This document shows, one piece after another, positions 1 through 6,966 of a DNA stretch of 28,047 nt. Numbering within the stretch: position 1 is the first letter of the stretch; every line of letters starts with the position of its first letter. The notes under the pieces are model-generated. The model searched no databases, had not been told where the DNA came from, and was given only the letters and a program-made list of their open reading frames with translations. The stretch covers positions 9,516 to 37,562 of the forward strand of contig DFWZ01000013.1 in NCBI GenBank assembly GCA_002381565.1. Direction: 5' to 3'. A program made the translations under genes and the position numbers. This DNA comes from Gallionella sp. UBA4121. GTDB taxonomy: Bacteria; Pseudomonadota; Gammaproteobacteria; Burkholderiales; Gallionellaceae.

Positions 1-212
1 ATAACAATAACAATAACAATAACGGCAATGACGGACATGGCAATGACGGACATGGCAACAACGACGGCAACAATAATAACAACGACGGCAATAACAACGG
101 CAACAACAACAACGGCAACAACAACAACGGCAACAACAACGGCAACAACAACGGCAACAACAACGGCAACAACAACGGCAATGACGGACGTGGCAACAAC
201 AACGGTGGCTAA
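1..212 (+). CDS. C-terminal tail of an Asn/Gly-rich repeat protein (5' end outside window)
   Basis: The frame with codons starting at position 3 is open from the window edge and ends at TAA 210-212. It encodes 69 residues made almost only of Asn and Gly, with some Asp and His. The tail starts with an Asn run, then has GNDGH units, then (N)3-4G units, and closes with a GNDGRG variant. Such low-complexity hydrophilic tails occur at the end of secreted or surface proteins, but the main domain is outside the window and no function can be given. The frame choice rests on the uniform AAC/AAT/GGC codons and on the stop lying just before the next gene. The +1 frame through the same DNA is also open and reads as a Thr/Ala run; I treat that as a repeat artefact. 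Confidence 0.6.
   Translation, partial: NNNNNNNGNDGHGNDGHGNNDGNNNNNDGNNNGNNNNGNNNNGNNNGNNNGNNNGNNNGNDGRGNNNGG
99..179 (+). repeat. Tandem 12/15-bp coding repeat (GGC plus AAC units)
   Basis: Seen directly: two 15-bp units (GGC followed by four AAC) are followed by four 12-bp units (GGC followed by three AAC), closing with a GGC at 177-179. Looser GGCAATGACGGACAT units flank this, twice at 24-53 and in a variant form at 177-191. Units are multiples of three, so copy-number change would lengthen or shorten the Asn/Gly tail without breaking the frame. The region is a likely slippage hotspot. Confidence 0.85.
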
Positions 213-270
213 CAGCCGTAAATTTCCGATAAACATGAGAAGTCATATTGGCAACGTGCGAAATCTGATC

Positions 271-1317
271 ATGAGCGGCGAACTGAAGCGCGTCGCTTTG
301 TTGTGTGTATTGCTCCTGATCGGGTTGGTTCTGCGCGATGCATCTGCATTCGACATGGGCGAGATTCAGGTGAGCAGTCGTCTGGGTGAGCCGCTCAAGG
401 CGCGGGTTGATCTGATTGATCTCACCGATGCGCAGGCGTTCAAAGTGCGCATGGCAAGTGTCGAGGAATACAGGCAGCGCGGTTTGCAATATCCGGATGG
501 CATTGATTTCGAATTTCAATTGGTCAGGAATCGGGGTGGACAACCGTTTGTTCGTATTACCACGTCGCGCCCGATAGTCGATCCATTCGTTAATCTGCTG
601 ATTGAAGTTTCAGCGCATTCCAAAACAATATTAAAGCATCGCATTGTTTTGCTTGATCCATCGCTGCCGCGCATGCAGGTGGCCGTCAAGCCGGCTTTTG
701 CGCACAAAAATCCTGTGCCGATAATAGTGCCGCACATGGGTGCTTCTGCTAAAGTCGCAGATGGCTACACCCCTGAAAATCATGATAACAAGCGATTTGG
801 CAAGCTGTTGCTCTCGATGTCACTGTCTGTCTCTCAGAACAATCAGGGCGCGTCAGGCCGTATCAAGGATGATAGCGATGCGTTGGAGGAAGAGCTGATT
901 GCGAAAGAAAAGACTGTCAGGGAATTGTCCGTGAAAATTAGTCAGCTGCAGTCACTGATAAAAAATGATCAGAACAAGCCGGAGGTGAGTGAATCTGTCG
1001 CTGATGTGCCTGCACCAAGTCAGCCGGAAGCGGTGTCTTCTGTCGTGGCAAAGAGCGATATGCAAGGCGTCGCGCCGGTCTTGTCCGTAACGAATGTGGC
1101 GGCTGCGGGCGCGGTCAGCTGGACGACATTGTTCCAGCGTAATTTTAAAAACAGCGCGGTTTACTGGCTATTGCTGCTGCTGGCGGGAGGAGTCATTTCA
1201 TGGTTCAGCAAATTTGAACCCGGGACGAAACCCGCGCGCGGCACATTGCATGGTTCGGGTGCAAGCCCCGGGAAAATGGCAGTGGTGGGGCGTGCAGAGA
1301 ATGAAGACGGCCTCTGA
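271..1317 (+). CDS. FimV N-terminal-domain membrane protein
   Basis: The protein starts with a signal-like segment (basic MSGELKR, then a Leu/Val-rich core, ending near ASA). The FimV-core fold follows at about residues 27-135, recognisable by GEIQVSSRLGEPLKARV, by the FVRITTSRPI strand and by the closing LLDPSLPRM. Next come a linker, a predicted coiled coil at about 203-235 (EEELIAKEKTVRELSVKISQ) and one membrane helix at about 294-313. FimV proteins are inner-membrane hubs that bind peptidoglycan through LysM and organise type IV pili or polar complexes. This one is short (348 aa) and I see no LysM or C-terminal TPR part, so its role is uncertain. ATG 235 is an in-frame alternative start; 271 is preferred because it gives a normal signal-peptide n-region. 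Neither start has a clear Shine-Dalgarno. No pilus genes are in view. Confidence 0.75.
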   Translation: MSGELKRVALLCVLLLIGLVLRDASAFDMGEIQVSSRLGEPLKARVDLIDLTDAQAFKVRMASVEEYRQRGLQYPDGIDFEFQLVRNRGGQPFVRITTSRPIVDPFVNLLIEVSAHSKTILKHRIVLLDPSLPRMQVAVKPAFAHKNPVPIIVPHMGASAKVADGYTPENHDNKRFGKLLLSMSLSVSQNNQGASGRIKDDSDALEEELIAKEKTVRELSVKISQLQSLIKNDQNKPEVSESVADVPAPSQPEAVSSVVAKSDMQGVAPVLSVTNVAAAGAVSWTTLFQRNFKNSAVYWLLLLLAGGVISWFSKFEPGTKPARGTLHGSGASPGKMAVVGRAENEDGL

Positions 1318-1392
1318 GCCAAGTCGGCTTTAGCCGGCGGTCGTGATGTTCGCTGAAATAATTACATCTGGTACTCAGGCGGGCTGGAGGCC

Positions 1393-1410
1393 CTTGCCAG
1401 ACTTGGCAGG
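1393..1410. terminator. Short hairpin between convergent genes
   Basis: CTTGCCA-GACT-TGGCAGG can pair with one wobble, and a second small stem, GTCGGC-TTTA-GCCGGC, lies at 1323-1338. Both sit in the 103-bp gap between the FimV-like gene (plus) and the small minus-strand ORF. The T-tract after the second stem is poor, so factor-independent termination is only possible, not shown. Confidence 0.3.
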
Positions 1411-1420
1411 CTGTTGCGTT

Positions 1421-1558
1421 TTAAGCATCGTTTCGTTTTGATTTTTTATTTTCGCTGTCCCGCTTGCTCATGCGCCAGATAAACCAGACCACCAGCATGG
1501 CAGTGATGAAGGTGAAAAATTCAATTCCCCAGGAAATCATTTGAATGTTTTCTTTCAC
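1421..1558 (-). CDS. Small single-pass membrane protein downstream of fnr
   Basis: A 45-residue reading frame starts at GTG 1556-1558 and stops at TAA 1421-1423. A GAGGG ribosome site precedes the GTG by six bases, which supports translation and decides the start. The product begins with KENIQMISWG, has one hydrophobic helix at about residues 12-29 (IEFFTFITAMLVVWFIW), and ends in a strongly basic, Lys/Arg-rich tail, so the C-terminus should face the cytoplasm. It lies 66 bp downstream of fnr on the same strand and may be co-transcribed with it. Size and topology recall small subunits or assembly factors of respiratory oxidases such as CcoQ or CcoS, which often sit near fnr and hemN. I see no diagnostic motif, so it is left unnamed. 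Confidence 0.55.
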   Translation of the reverse strand: MKENIQMISWGIEFFTFITAMLVVWFIWRMSKRDSENKKSKRNDA

Positions 1559-1624
1559 ATTACACCCTCGTTCGTTATTTGATTTGTAGCCTGCGACTTC
1601 CGGCAGGGCGCTGATCGTGTTTCA

Positions 1625-2344
1625 TTAGCGCGAACTGTTGAGGCAGGCTTGCAGGCCTGCCAGGTTAATGATTTCAATCGCGCGCACCTTTACGAGGATG
1701 ACCCCGTCCTCCTGGAAATGTGAGAATGCCCGGCTGACTGTTTCCAGTTTCAATCCCAGATAGCTGCCAATTTCCTGGCGCGACATGGAGAGATTGAATC
1801 GGGTTGGCGATAATCCGCGCGTGGCGTAACGTTGCGAGAGGTTAAGCAGAAAGGCCGCCAGTCGTTCTTCGGCGCGCATTGAGCCCAGCAGCAGCATGAT
1901 GCCCTGATCGCGCACGATTTCGCGGCTCATGATTTTATGCAAATGGTGTTGTAACGACGGAATATCCCGGCTTAATGTTTCCAGTTTGTTGAATGGGAGT
2001 TCGCACACCACACTGTTTTCCATGGCGACGGCTTCGCAGGCGTGAATGTCGGTGCTGATCGCATCCAGGCCGATAATTTCGCCGGTCATTTGAAAGCCGG
2101 TAACCTGTTCGCGGCCGTCCTCGTGTAAAATCTGGGTCTTGAAAGAGCCTCTGTTGATGGCAAACAGGGAGCGAAATTTGTCACCACTGCGGTAAAGATA
2201 ATCGCTGCGGAGAAAGCTGCGCTTCTGCATGCTAAGCTCATCCAGTTTCTGCATTTCCTGCGCGGTGAGGCCGACAGGCAGGCAAAGCTCGGCCAGGTTG
2301 CAACTGGAGCAGGCGGATTTGTGGGCTGAGGCGGTCAATGGCAC
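1625..2344 (-). CDS. fnr: FNR-type oxygen-sensing transcriptional regulator
   Basis: This is a CRP/FNR-family activator of 239 aa. Cys12, Cys15 and Cys21 form the CxxCx5C cluster, and Cys114 in VVCELPF is the fourth ligand. The 93-residue gap from the third to the fourth Cys equals that in E. coli FNR. The protein should hold an oxygen-labile 4Fe-4S cluster and dimerise when oxygen is absent. The C-terminal helix-turn-helix carries Glu201, Ser204 and Arg205 in ETVSR, the triplet that reads TTGAT half-sites. The frame stays open to GTG 2434. I chose GTG 2342-2344 because AAGG lies nine bases upstream and family members start about ten residues before the first Cys. The gene is divergent from hemN, with an FNR box between them, so autoregulation is possible. 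Confidence 0.9.
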   Translation of the reverse strand: MPLTASAHKSACSSCNLAELCLPVGLTAQEMQKLDELSMQKRSFLRSDYLYRSGDKFRSLFAINRGSFKTQILHEDGREQVTGFQMTGEIIGLDAISTDIHACEAVAMENSVVCELPFNKLETLSRDIPSLQHHLHKIMSREIVRDQGIMLLLGSMRAEERLAAFLLNLSQRYATRGLSPTRFNLSMSRQEIGSYLGLKLETVSRAFSHFQEDGVILVKVRAIEIINLAGLQACLNSSR

Positions 2345-2439
2345 GTCGCTTAACCTTAAGGCAGTAGTTTGACGGGATAATAACAGGAAGTCGGGGGTTT
2401 TGAGTGCAATACGCCATCTCACGCAATATGCCACGCATA

Positions 2440-2453
2440 TTGATATATATCAA
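2440..2453. promoter_or_regulatory. Perfect FNR box (TTGAT-N4-ATCAA)
   Basis: TTGATATATATCAA is a perfect palindrome matching the FNR/Anr consensus in all ten specified positions. It lies in the divergent gap between fnr and hemN, centred at 2446.5. That is 41.5 bases upstream of a plausible hemN transcription start and about 100 bases upstream of the chosen fnr start codon. FNR should bind here in anoxia, activate hemN and perhaps control fnr itself. Confidence 0.88.
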
Positions 2454-2475
2454 AATCGTTGCCGGCCTCGGCTGG

Positions 2476-2488
2476 CATCATGCCTCCT
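2476..2488 (+). promoter_or_regulatory. Putative class II FNR-dependent -10 box and start of hemN mRNA
   Basis: CATCAT at 2476-2481 matches four of six positions of the sigma70 -10 box. If the FNR box is at -41.5, the transcription start is 2488 and the -10 hexamer should occupy exactly 2476-2481, which it does. This implies a leader of 23 bases before the hemN ATG. The sequence match is seen; the promoter function is inferred. Confidence 0.5.
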
Positions 2489-2510
2489 CATTCAATCAGC
2501 GGCGATACCC

Positions 2511-3902
2511 ATGTTGAACAGTAATCAATTGGTCGTGGATCTGGAGCTGATACGCAGGCTGGACAAGAACGGCCCGCGCTACACTTCCTATCCGACTGCG
2601 GATCGTTTCGTCGAGGCTTTCAACGCCGATACTTACAGTCAGTGGCTGTTAAAGCGTGAAATCGGCGGGGTCAGTCGCCCTTTGTCGCTGTATATCCACA
2701 TCCCGTTTTGCAATACGCTCTGTTTCTATTGTGCCTGCAACAAGGTCATTACCAAGGATCGCAGCAAATCCGGCGTTTATGTGAGCTATCTGATCAAGGA
2801 AATGGCCATGCAGGCGAAGCTGCTGGGCAAAGGCCAGGTGGTCGAGCAGCTGCACTTCGGCGGAGGTACGCCGACTTTCCTGTCTGATGCGGAAATTCGT
2901 CAGGTGATGGCGGCGATACGCGAGAATTTCAAACTGGTGAATGACGGCGAATATTCCATCGAGATCGATCCGCGCAAAGTCAGCGATGAGACCATCGCGT
3001 TGCTGGGCTCTGAGGGTTTTAATCGCATCAGTATCGGTGTGCAGGACTTTGACACGGAAGTGCAGCGCGCAGTGAACCGCATTCAGAGTGAAGAGGAAAC
3101 GCTGCGTGTGATTCATGCGGCAAGAGCCAATGGCTTCAAGTCGGTGAGCATCGATCTGATCTACGGCCTGCCAAAACAGACTTTGACAGGGTTCGGCGTG
3201 ACGCTGGATCGCGTGATTGCCGCCAGTCCGGATCGCCTGTCCATTTATAATTACGCGCATATGCCGACCCTGTTCAAGCCGCAGCGGCGTATTCATGAAG
3301 AAGACTTGCCTGAGCCCCAGGTGAAGCTGGATATCTTAAGCATGGCGGTGAACAAGCTCACCTCTGCCGGTTATGTGTATATCGGCATGGATCACTTCGC
3401 CAAGCCGGAAGATGAACTTGCCGTGGCTCAGCGTCAGGGCAGGCTGCATCGCAATTTTCAGGGCTATTCCACGCACTCGGATTGTGACTTGATAGCGCTC
3501 GGGGTGAGTTCCATCGGCAAGATCGGACCTACCTACAGCCAGAATTACCGCGAACTGGAGGATTATTACGATGCGCTGGACAGGGATCAGTTGCCCATCA
3601 TGCGCGGTCTGGAACTCAATGCCGACGACCTGGTGCGCCGCGCCATCATACAGGCCCTGATGTGCCACTTCGAGATCTCCAAGGAGTCCTTCAATATCGC
3701 CTATCTGATCGACTTCGACAGTTATTTCGCCACCGAGATGGAGGAGCTGCGCGAATATGAGCGCGAAGGCCTGCTGGAAATTTCACCCCAATGGATCAGT
3801 GTCACGCCCAAGGGGCGCATGCTGATACGCAACATCTGCATGGTGTTCGATCGTTACCTGCGCACCCGCACCGAACATGCCCGCTACTCGAAGGTAATCT
3901 AA
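2511..3902 (+). CDS. hemN: Oxygen-independent coproporphyrinogen III dehydrogenase
   Basis: This radical SAM enzyme converts coproporphyrinogen III to protoporphyrinogen IX without oxygen, in the cytoplasm, for anaerobic haem synthesis. Cys67, Cys71 and Cys74 form the CxxxCxxC cluster motif (HIPFCNTLCFYCACNK), followed by Cys76 as in E. coli HemN. GGGTPTFL (SAM binding) and YGLPKQT also fit the family. At 463 aa it matches the E. coli enzyme (457 aa), and the N-terminal RYTSYPTADRF segment is typical of true HemN rather than HemW. The frame extends upstream to 2400, but the family start and the promoter position favour ATG 2511; the ribosome site is weak. It is divergent from fnr, with an FNR box at class II distance, so anaerobic induction is expected. 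A hairpin terminator follows. Confidence 0.95.
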   Translation: MLNSNQLVVDLELIRRLDKNGPRYTSYPTADRFVEAFNADTYSQWLLKREIGGVSRPLSLYIHIPFCNTLCFYCACNKVITKDRSKSGVYVSYLIKEMAMQAKLLGKGQVVEQLHFGGGTPTFLSDAEIRQVMAAIRENFKLVNDGEYSIEIDPRKVSDETIALLGSEGFNRISIGVQDFDTEVQRAVNRIQSEEETLRVIHAARANGFKSVSIDLIYGLPKQTLTGFGVTLDRVIAASPDRLSIYNYAHMPTLFKPQRRIHEEDLPEPQVKLDILSMAVNKLTSAGYVYIGMDHFAKPEDELAVAQRQGRLHRNFQGYSTHSDCDLIALGVSSIGKIGPTYSQNYRELEDYYDALDRDQLPIMRGLELNADDLVRRAIIQALMCHFEISKESFNIAYLIDFDSYFATEMEELREYEREGLLEISPQWISVTPKGRMLIRNICMVFDRYLRTRTEHARYSKVI

Positions 3903-3918
3903 CCGTAGAAACAGTTTT

Positions 3919-3950
3919 CAGTTTCCTGTAAGCTGGAAACCTGTTTTATT
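3919..3950 (+). terminator. Rho-independent terminator after hemN
   Basis: CAGTTTCC pairs with GGAAACCTG (one bulged C) across an eight-base loop, and TTTTATT follows at once. It begins 17 bases after the hemN stop codon and separates hemN from the toxin-antitoxin pair. Confidence 0.65.
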
Positions 3951-3959
3951 AGATTCCGG

Positions 3960-3988
3960 TTGCCATTATCTTAGATGTCGGGCATGAT
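3960..3988 (+). promoter_or_regulatory. Putative sigma70 promoter of the toxin-antitoxin operon
   Basis: TTGCCA (five of six -35 positions) and CATGAT (four of six -10 positions) are separated by exactly 17 bases. The predicted start near 3995 gives a short leader to the antitoxin ATG at 4023. Motifs are seen; activity is inferred. Confidence 0.5.
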
Positions 3989-4022
3989 TCACCCCGCGAA
4001 TTAACTTTCAACAGGTGAAGAA

Positions 4023-4481
4023 ATGACCATTTCTCTCGATACCATAGACCATGTAACCCTGTCCCGGCTCGTCGAAGCCAACGCCGTGAGTGGAGCAGAC
4101 ATCATCGGTCAACCCGGAGGCTGGGGCATTGTCATCAAGTACGGCATGACTGAACGCGCCTTGGCTGCAAAACGCGGCTCTATCCGCATCTTCCGCAAGT
4201 TTGAAACGCTGGTGAGCTACCTCAAGGCAATCGGGTTGGTTAAATACCAGGTGGACGCAACCGGCTTCGACCCGACTGCACTGAAAAGTACGCGTCGCAG
4301 CGAGGTTGCCAGCGCGCGGATGACGGCGGCTCACGATGCGGCAGCTTACGACAAGTGGTTTTGCGAGCAGGTGCAAGCCGCCATAGACGATCCGCGCCCC
4401 TCCATTCCAAACGAGGAGGTCAAGATACATTTTTCTGCCAAACGTAAAGAAATCGAAAAACGTGCCAAGGTCGCAGGATGA
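4023..4481 (+). CDS. Antitoxin of a type II module (stability-determinant/PaaA2-like C-terminus)
   Basis: This 152-aa protein has two parts. Residues 1 to about 90 (from LSRLVEANAVSGADIIGQPG to the region after MTERALAAKRGSIRIFRKF) form a compact domain, probably for DNA binding or dimerisation, that I know only as a recurrent antitoxin N-terminus. The end, AAYDKWFCEQVQAAIDDPRP followed by SIPNEEV, is the motif of small stability-determinant antitoxins that wrap around RelE/ParE toxins. AGGTGAA precedes the ATG. Its TGA overlaps the toxin ATG (ATGA at 4478), so translation is coupled and antitoxin comes first, the usual order. Such antitoxins normally repress their own operon together with the toxin. 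The toxin-binding end is a fairly sure call; the N-terminal fold is not. Confidence 0.8.
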   Translation: MTISLDTIDHVTLSRLVEANAVSGADIIGQPGGWGIVIKYGMTERALAAKRGSIRIFRKFETLVSYLKAIGLVKYQVDATGFDPTALKSTRRSEVASARMTAAHDAAAYDKWFCEQVQAAIDDPRPSIPNEEVKIHFSAKRKEIEKRAKVAG

Positions 4482-4753
4482 AACTTGAATGGCGGCCTGC
4501 TGCCTTTGACGACCGCGAGCGGATCATGGACTTCATCACTCTGGATAACCCAAAGGCTGCGCTTGATCTTGATTTTCTGTTTGAAAAACAGGCAAATAAG
4601 CTTGTTGAGCAGCCGAGGCTGCATAAGCTGGGACGTATGAAAAACACACGGGAAGCCGTGGTGCATCCGAATTATGTTTTGGTGTATGCAGTGTCTGCTA
4701 ACACAGTAACTATCTTGCGGGTATTGCATACCTCTCAGGCATGGCCTGCTTAA
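4478..4753 (+). CDS. RelE/ParE-superfamily toxin
   Basis: The 91-aa product fits the RelE/ParE fold. It opens with the strand MKLEWRPAAFDDRERIMDFI and has a helical hairpin with DNPKAALDLD. Then comes the Gly-Arg-containing loop LGRMKNTREAVVHPNYVLVY, and it closes with VTILRVLHTSQAWP. ParE members poison DNA gyrase and RelE members cut mRNA on the ribosome. The sequence resembles the ParE/StbE side, but the target cannot be told by eye. The length is complete and the C-terminal HTSQAWP is typical, so the toxin is probably intact. It overlaps the antitoxin by four bases. Confidence 0.88.
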   Translation: MKLEWRPAAFDDRERIMDFITLDNPKAALDLDFLFEKQANKLVEQPRLHKLGRMKNTREAVVHPNYVLVYAVSANTVTILRVLHTSQAWPA

Positions 4754-4779
4754 AAGCCTCTTCCTCTTTGTCTGCGTGG

Positions 4780-5031
4780 TTAGTGCGTCATCCGTCTGAT
4801 CTCGGCAACCAGGCTGGCTTTCTCACTGATGTTCAGTTTGCTGTAAATGCGGGTCAAGTGCCCTCTGACCGTTGAAGGCGAGACCGACAGTTGCTGTGCG
4901 ATGGTCTTGTAGTTCGAGCCTGAGGCAAATCTGTGCGCGACTTCTAGCTCGCGCGTAGTCAATTCGTCGGCAGCCAGCTTTGGACGAGCCCGCAGCAGCA
5001 ATAAATCGCCTTGCAGGCTCATGCTGATCAC
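4780..5031 (-). CDS. Stand-alone LuxR/GerE-type HTH protein
   Basis: This 83-aa protein is essentially only a LuxR-type DNA-binding domain. LTTRELEVAHRFASGSNYKT begins the four-helix domain, and IAQQLSVSPSTVRGHLTRIY contains the recognition helix, followed by SKLNISEKASLVAEI. No receiver or autoinducer domain precedes it. A strong GGAGG lies nine bases before the GTG start (5029-5031), so it is a gene in its own right rather than a torn fragment. GerE-like stand-alone regulators exist. It is divergent from the OmpA-lipoprotein operon starting at 5314, and a perfect palindrome (5202-5215) lies between them, so it is a natural candidate regulator of that operon. Confidence 0.8.
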   Translation of the reverse strand: MISMSLQGDLLLLRARPKLAADELTTRELEVAHRFASGSNYKTIAQQLSVSPSTVRGHLTRIYSKLNISEKASLVAEIRRMTH

Positions 5032-5201
5032 GATTTTCCGCCTCCAAATTTAAACACATTTATTCGAATGCACTGCTGGACGTAGTCCGCAAGATTTGCG
5101 TCGCCACCATTGATGGAATGGAGTTCTTTGCGTATAGGGATTTTCTTAGTAAAAATCAGAATTTACCATTTCTTTTCTCAGGTTAATCTGTGTATGATTA
5201 T

Positions 5202-5215
5202 CAATGTTCACATTG
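5202..5215. promoter_or_regulatory. Palindrome CAATGT-TC-ACATTG, candidate operator
   Basis: A perfect 6+2+6 inverted repeat lies in the 282-bp divergent gap between the LuxR-type gene and the envelope operon, about 100 bp before the latter. A TATGAT -10-like hexamer lies just upstream at 5193-5198, so a protein bound here could block or activate transcription. The rest of the gap (5032-5313) is AT-rich and shows no gene. Which protein binds is unknown. Confidence 0.45.
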
Positions 5216-5313
5216 CAAGTTTTTGTAGCGTTGGATTGGATACAGCGTGATTGATTTGAGTGATCTGAATAGTTTGTCGATTAATGCTGCAATAAAAATA
5301 AATCAGGGATGGG

Positions 5314-6930
5314 ATGAAAAATTTAATTAAGCCAATATGTATTTCTGCATGTGCATTATTAATGGCAGGATGTGCTGTTAATCCTGTCACCGGAAAAAAC
5401 GAATTTAAAATGCCGGATGGCATTAAAAACACGTTTGACAACGATGATCCTTGCTCGAACAATGCCAGGAACACGGGTGTGGCAATTGGCACCTTGGCCG
5501 GTTTGGTGATTGGCAACCAGTTAAACCACTCCAATGAATCAAGGCTTCTTGCTGCTGGCATTGGCGCGGGTATTGGGGGCTTGATTGGTCATGATATCGA
5601 CACAAGACGATGCGCGTTAAGCAAAATTGCAAAACAAGACCATCTTGATATGCAGATCAGCGATATCAAGCGTTCGCAAACAAGCGCCATTGACGCTAAG
5701 TCTGGTGACGGCAATGTGGGCATGGTTGTCGCTTTAAATGATGGCGGACATCAGTTCAATTCCAATATGGACACGCTAACGCCTGAAGCGCTGATCGCTT
5801 TTACGCACCTTGCAAAGCAATACGCAGAGGAGCAGCGCGAGGATACCAAGGGACTGATTCGAGACAGGCGAATTATGCTGGTCGGTCATACCGATGATAC
5901 AGGCAGCTCACAAAACAACGCGGACTTGTCTGAGCGGCGCGCCAGGGCGGTTGCGAAGGTATTTGAGTCGCAAGGCATTAAGTCACTGCACCTTTACTAT
6001 CAAGGGGCAGGGGAGACATTGCCTATGGCGGACAATCATACGGAAGAAGGTCGCGCAAAAAACCGACGCGTTGAAATTGTTGACGTGCAAAATGATGCTG
6101 ACTTCCGTGGCTACATTACAAATCGCAGACCAAATCTGGCTTTTTACCGGAACGTAGCGCCAGCAACGCCATCAGCAAATGAAAATGTATTGGCTAAAAA
6201 TACGGCGCGTCATGCCAGTCATCACAATAAACGCCATGCCGCATCCAATGTGGCGTCAGCGCCTGCAGATCATGCATCTGGGCCTGCGGCACATGCGTCC
6301 GCATCGGCTATCCGTCATATCGCCACGTCAGCTAAAGGGCGCGCCAGTACGGCCAATGAATCCAATGAGATTGATTTTGGTGGTAGTCCGATCAGTAAAA
6401 GTGACAACATCAATCTCGGCGAGATCAAAGGTCAGTCAAGCTTCTCGCTGATATCAAGCGCTCACGCGGATGAGTTTATGACCGGAATGTGCGTCAATGA
6501 TCGACCTCGTGTATCCCATGGCGTTAAATCGCTGGCGAGCGGAAAGGATATCAACGGCACGGAATTCATGCCGGGTCTGTATGGATCATCATGGTCAGGC
6601 ATGATCAATAAAAATTTGGTTTCACTTACGAATGTGTCTGTTCTTCGTGATGGCGGGTTGCCGTCCAATCTTCCATTGTTGCAGATTTATCAAAACTACA
6701 CCGGTGATGTAAGCGCAAAAGGGGTGAAGTTAACCCCGTCTGACGTCAATGTCTACCAGGGGCAGAAAGCGTTGCTTTATCGCGTCTTCATGGCGTCCGG
6801 GCCGGTCTCTTGCATGGACGTTGTGTTCCCTTATAGCGCAAGGGACACCGCTTCTGACTCAAAGCTTTATTACAAGCATGAGCAGGCGATGTATCAGGCG
6901 CAAATGTCAATGAAGTTCGCCGGCCGATAA
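5314..6930 (+). CDS. OmpA-like peptidoglycan-binding lipoprotein with glycine zipper and extra C-terminal domain
   Basis: This is a lipoprotein of 538 aa. The signal peptide ends in the lipobox LMAGC with lipidated Cys20; Ala at +2 suggests outer-membrane sorting. Residues 55-92 form a glycine zipper (GVAIGTLAGLVIG, then AAGIGAGIGGLIG) able to insert in a membrane. Residues about 137-258 are an OmpA-C domain with GHTDDTGSSQNNADLSERRA and NRRVEI, the diaminopimelate-binding signature. A His/Ala/Ser-rich linker (about 290-350) leads to an unrecognised domain (about 385-538) with two Cys that could form a disulfide. That domain follows SLISSAHADE, which itself looks like a signal-peptidase site, hinting at an ancient fusion. 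It is the first gene of an apparent operon with the membrane protein (36-bp gap) and the VWA-like protein. The partner complex is unknown. Confidence 0.85.
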   Translation: MKNLIKPICISACALLMAGCAVNPVTGKNEFKMPDGIKNTFDNDDPCSNNARNTGVAIGTLAGLVIGNQLNHSNESRLLAAGIGAGIGGLIGHDIDTRRCALSKIAKQDHLDMQISDIKRSQTSAIDAKSGDGNVGMVVALNDGGHQFNSNMDTLTPEALIAFTHLAKQYAEEQREDTKGLIRDRRIMLVGHTDDTGSSQNNADLSERRARAVAKVFESQGIKSLHLYYQGAGETLPMADNHTEEGRAKNRRVEIVDVQNDADFRGYITNRRPNLAFYRNVAPATPSANENVLAKNTARHASHHNKRHAASNVASAPADHASGPAAHASASAIRHIATSAKGRASTANESNEIDFGGSPISKSDNINLGEIKGQSSFSLISSAHADEFMTGMCVNDRPRVSHGVKSLASGKDINGTEFMPGLYGSSWSGMINKNLVSLTNVSVLRDGGLPSNLPLLQIYQNYTGDVSAKGVKLTPSDVNVYQGQKALLYRVFMASGPVSCMDVVFPYSARDTASDSKLYYKHEQAMYQAQMSMKFAGR

Positions 6931-6966
6931 TTACTAAACTAAATTAACAAAAAAAGGGGATATAAC

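Noticed and set aside
99..179. CRISPR-like array in the regular repeat at the window start
   Set aside because: The units are 12-15 bp, contiguous, in frame and without unique spacers; this is a coding tandem repeat.
28..270. N-terminal Thr/Ala extension of the FimV-like protein, open from position 28
   Set aside because: It is the repeat DNA read in a shifted frame; a normal signal peptide begins at 271 (or 235), and the Asn/Gly frame has its own stop at 210-212.
2345..2434. Longer fnr start at GTG 2434
   Set aside because: It would add 30 residues not seen in FNR; GTG 2344 has AAGG at nine bases and the family N-terminus length.
2649..3296. 215-aa minus-strand open frame inside hemN
   Set aside because: Antisense shadow of a clearly functional hemN; no ribosome site and no recognisable protein features.
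5190..5215. Fur-box-like TGATTATCAATG
   Set aside because: Too few matches to the 19-bp consensus; the perfect CAATGT/ACATTG palindrome is the stronger reading.
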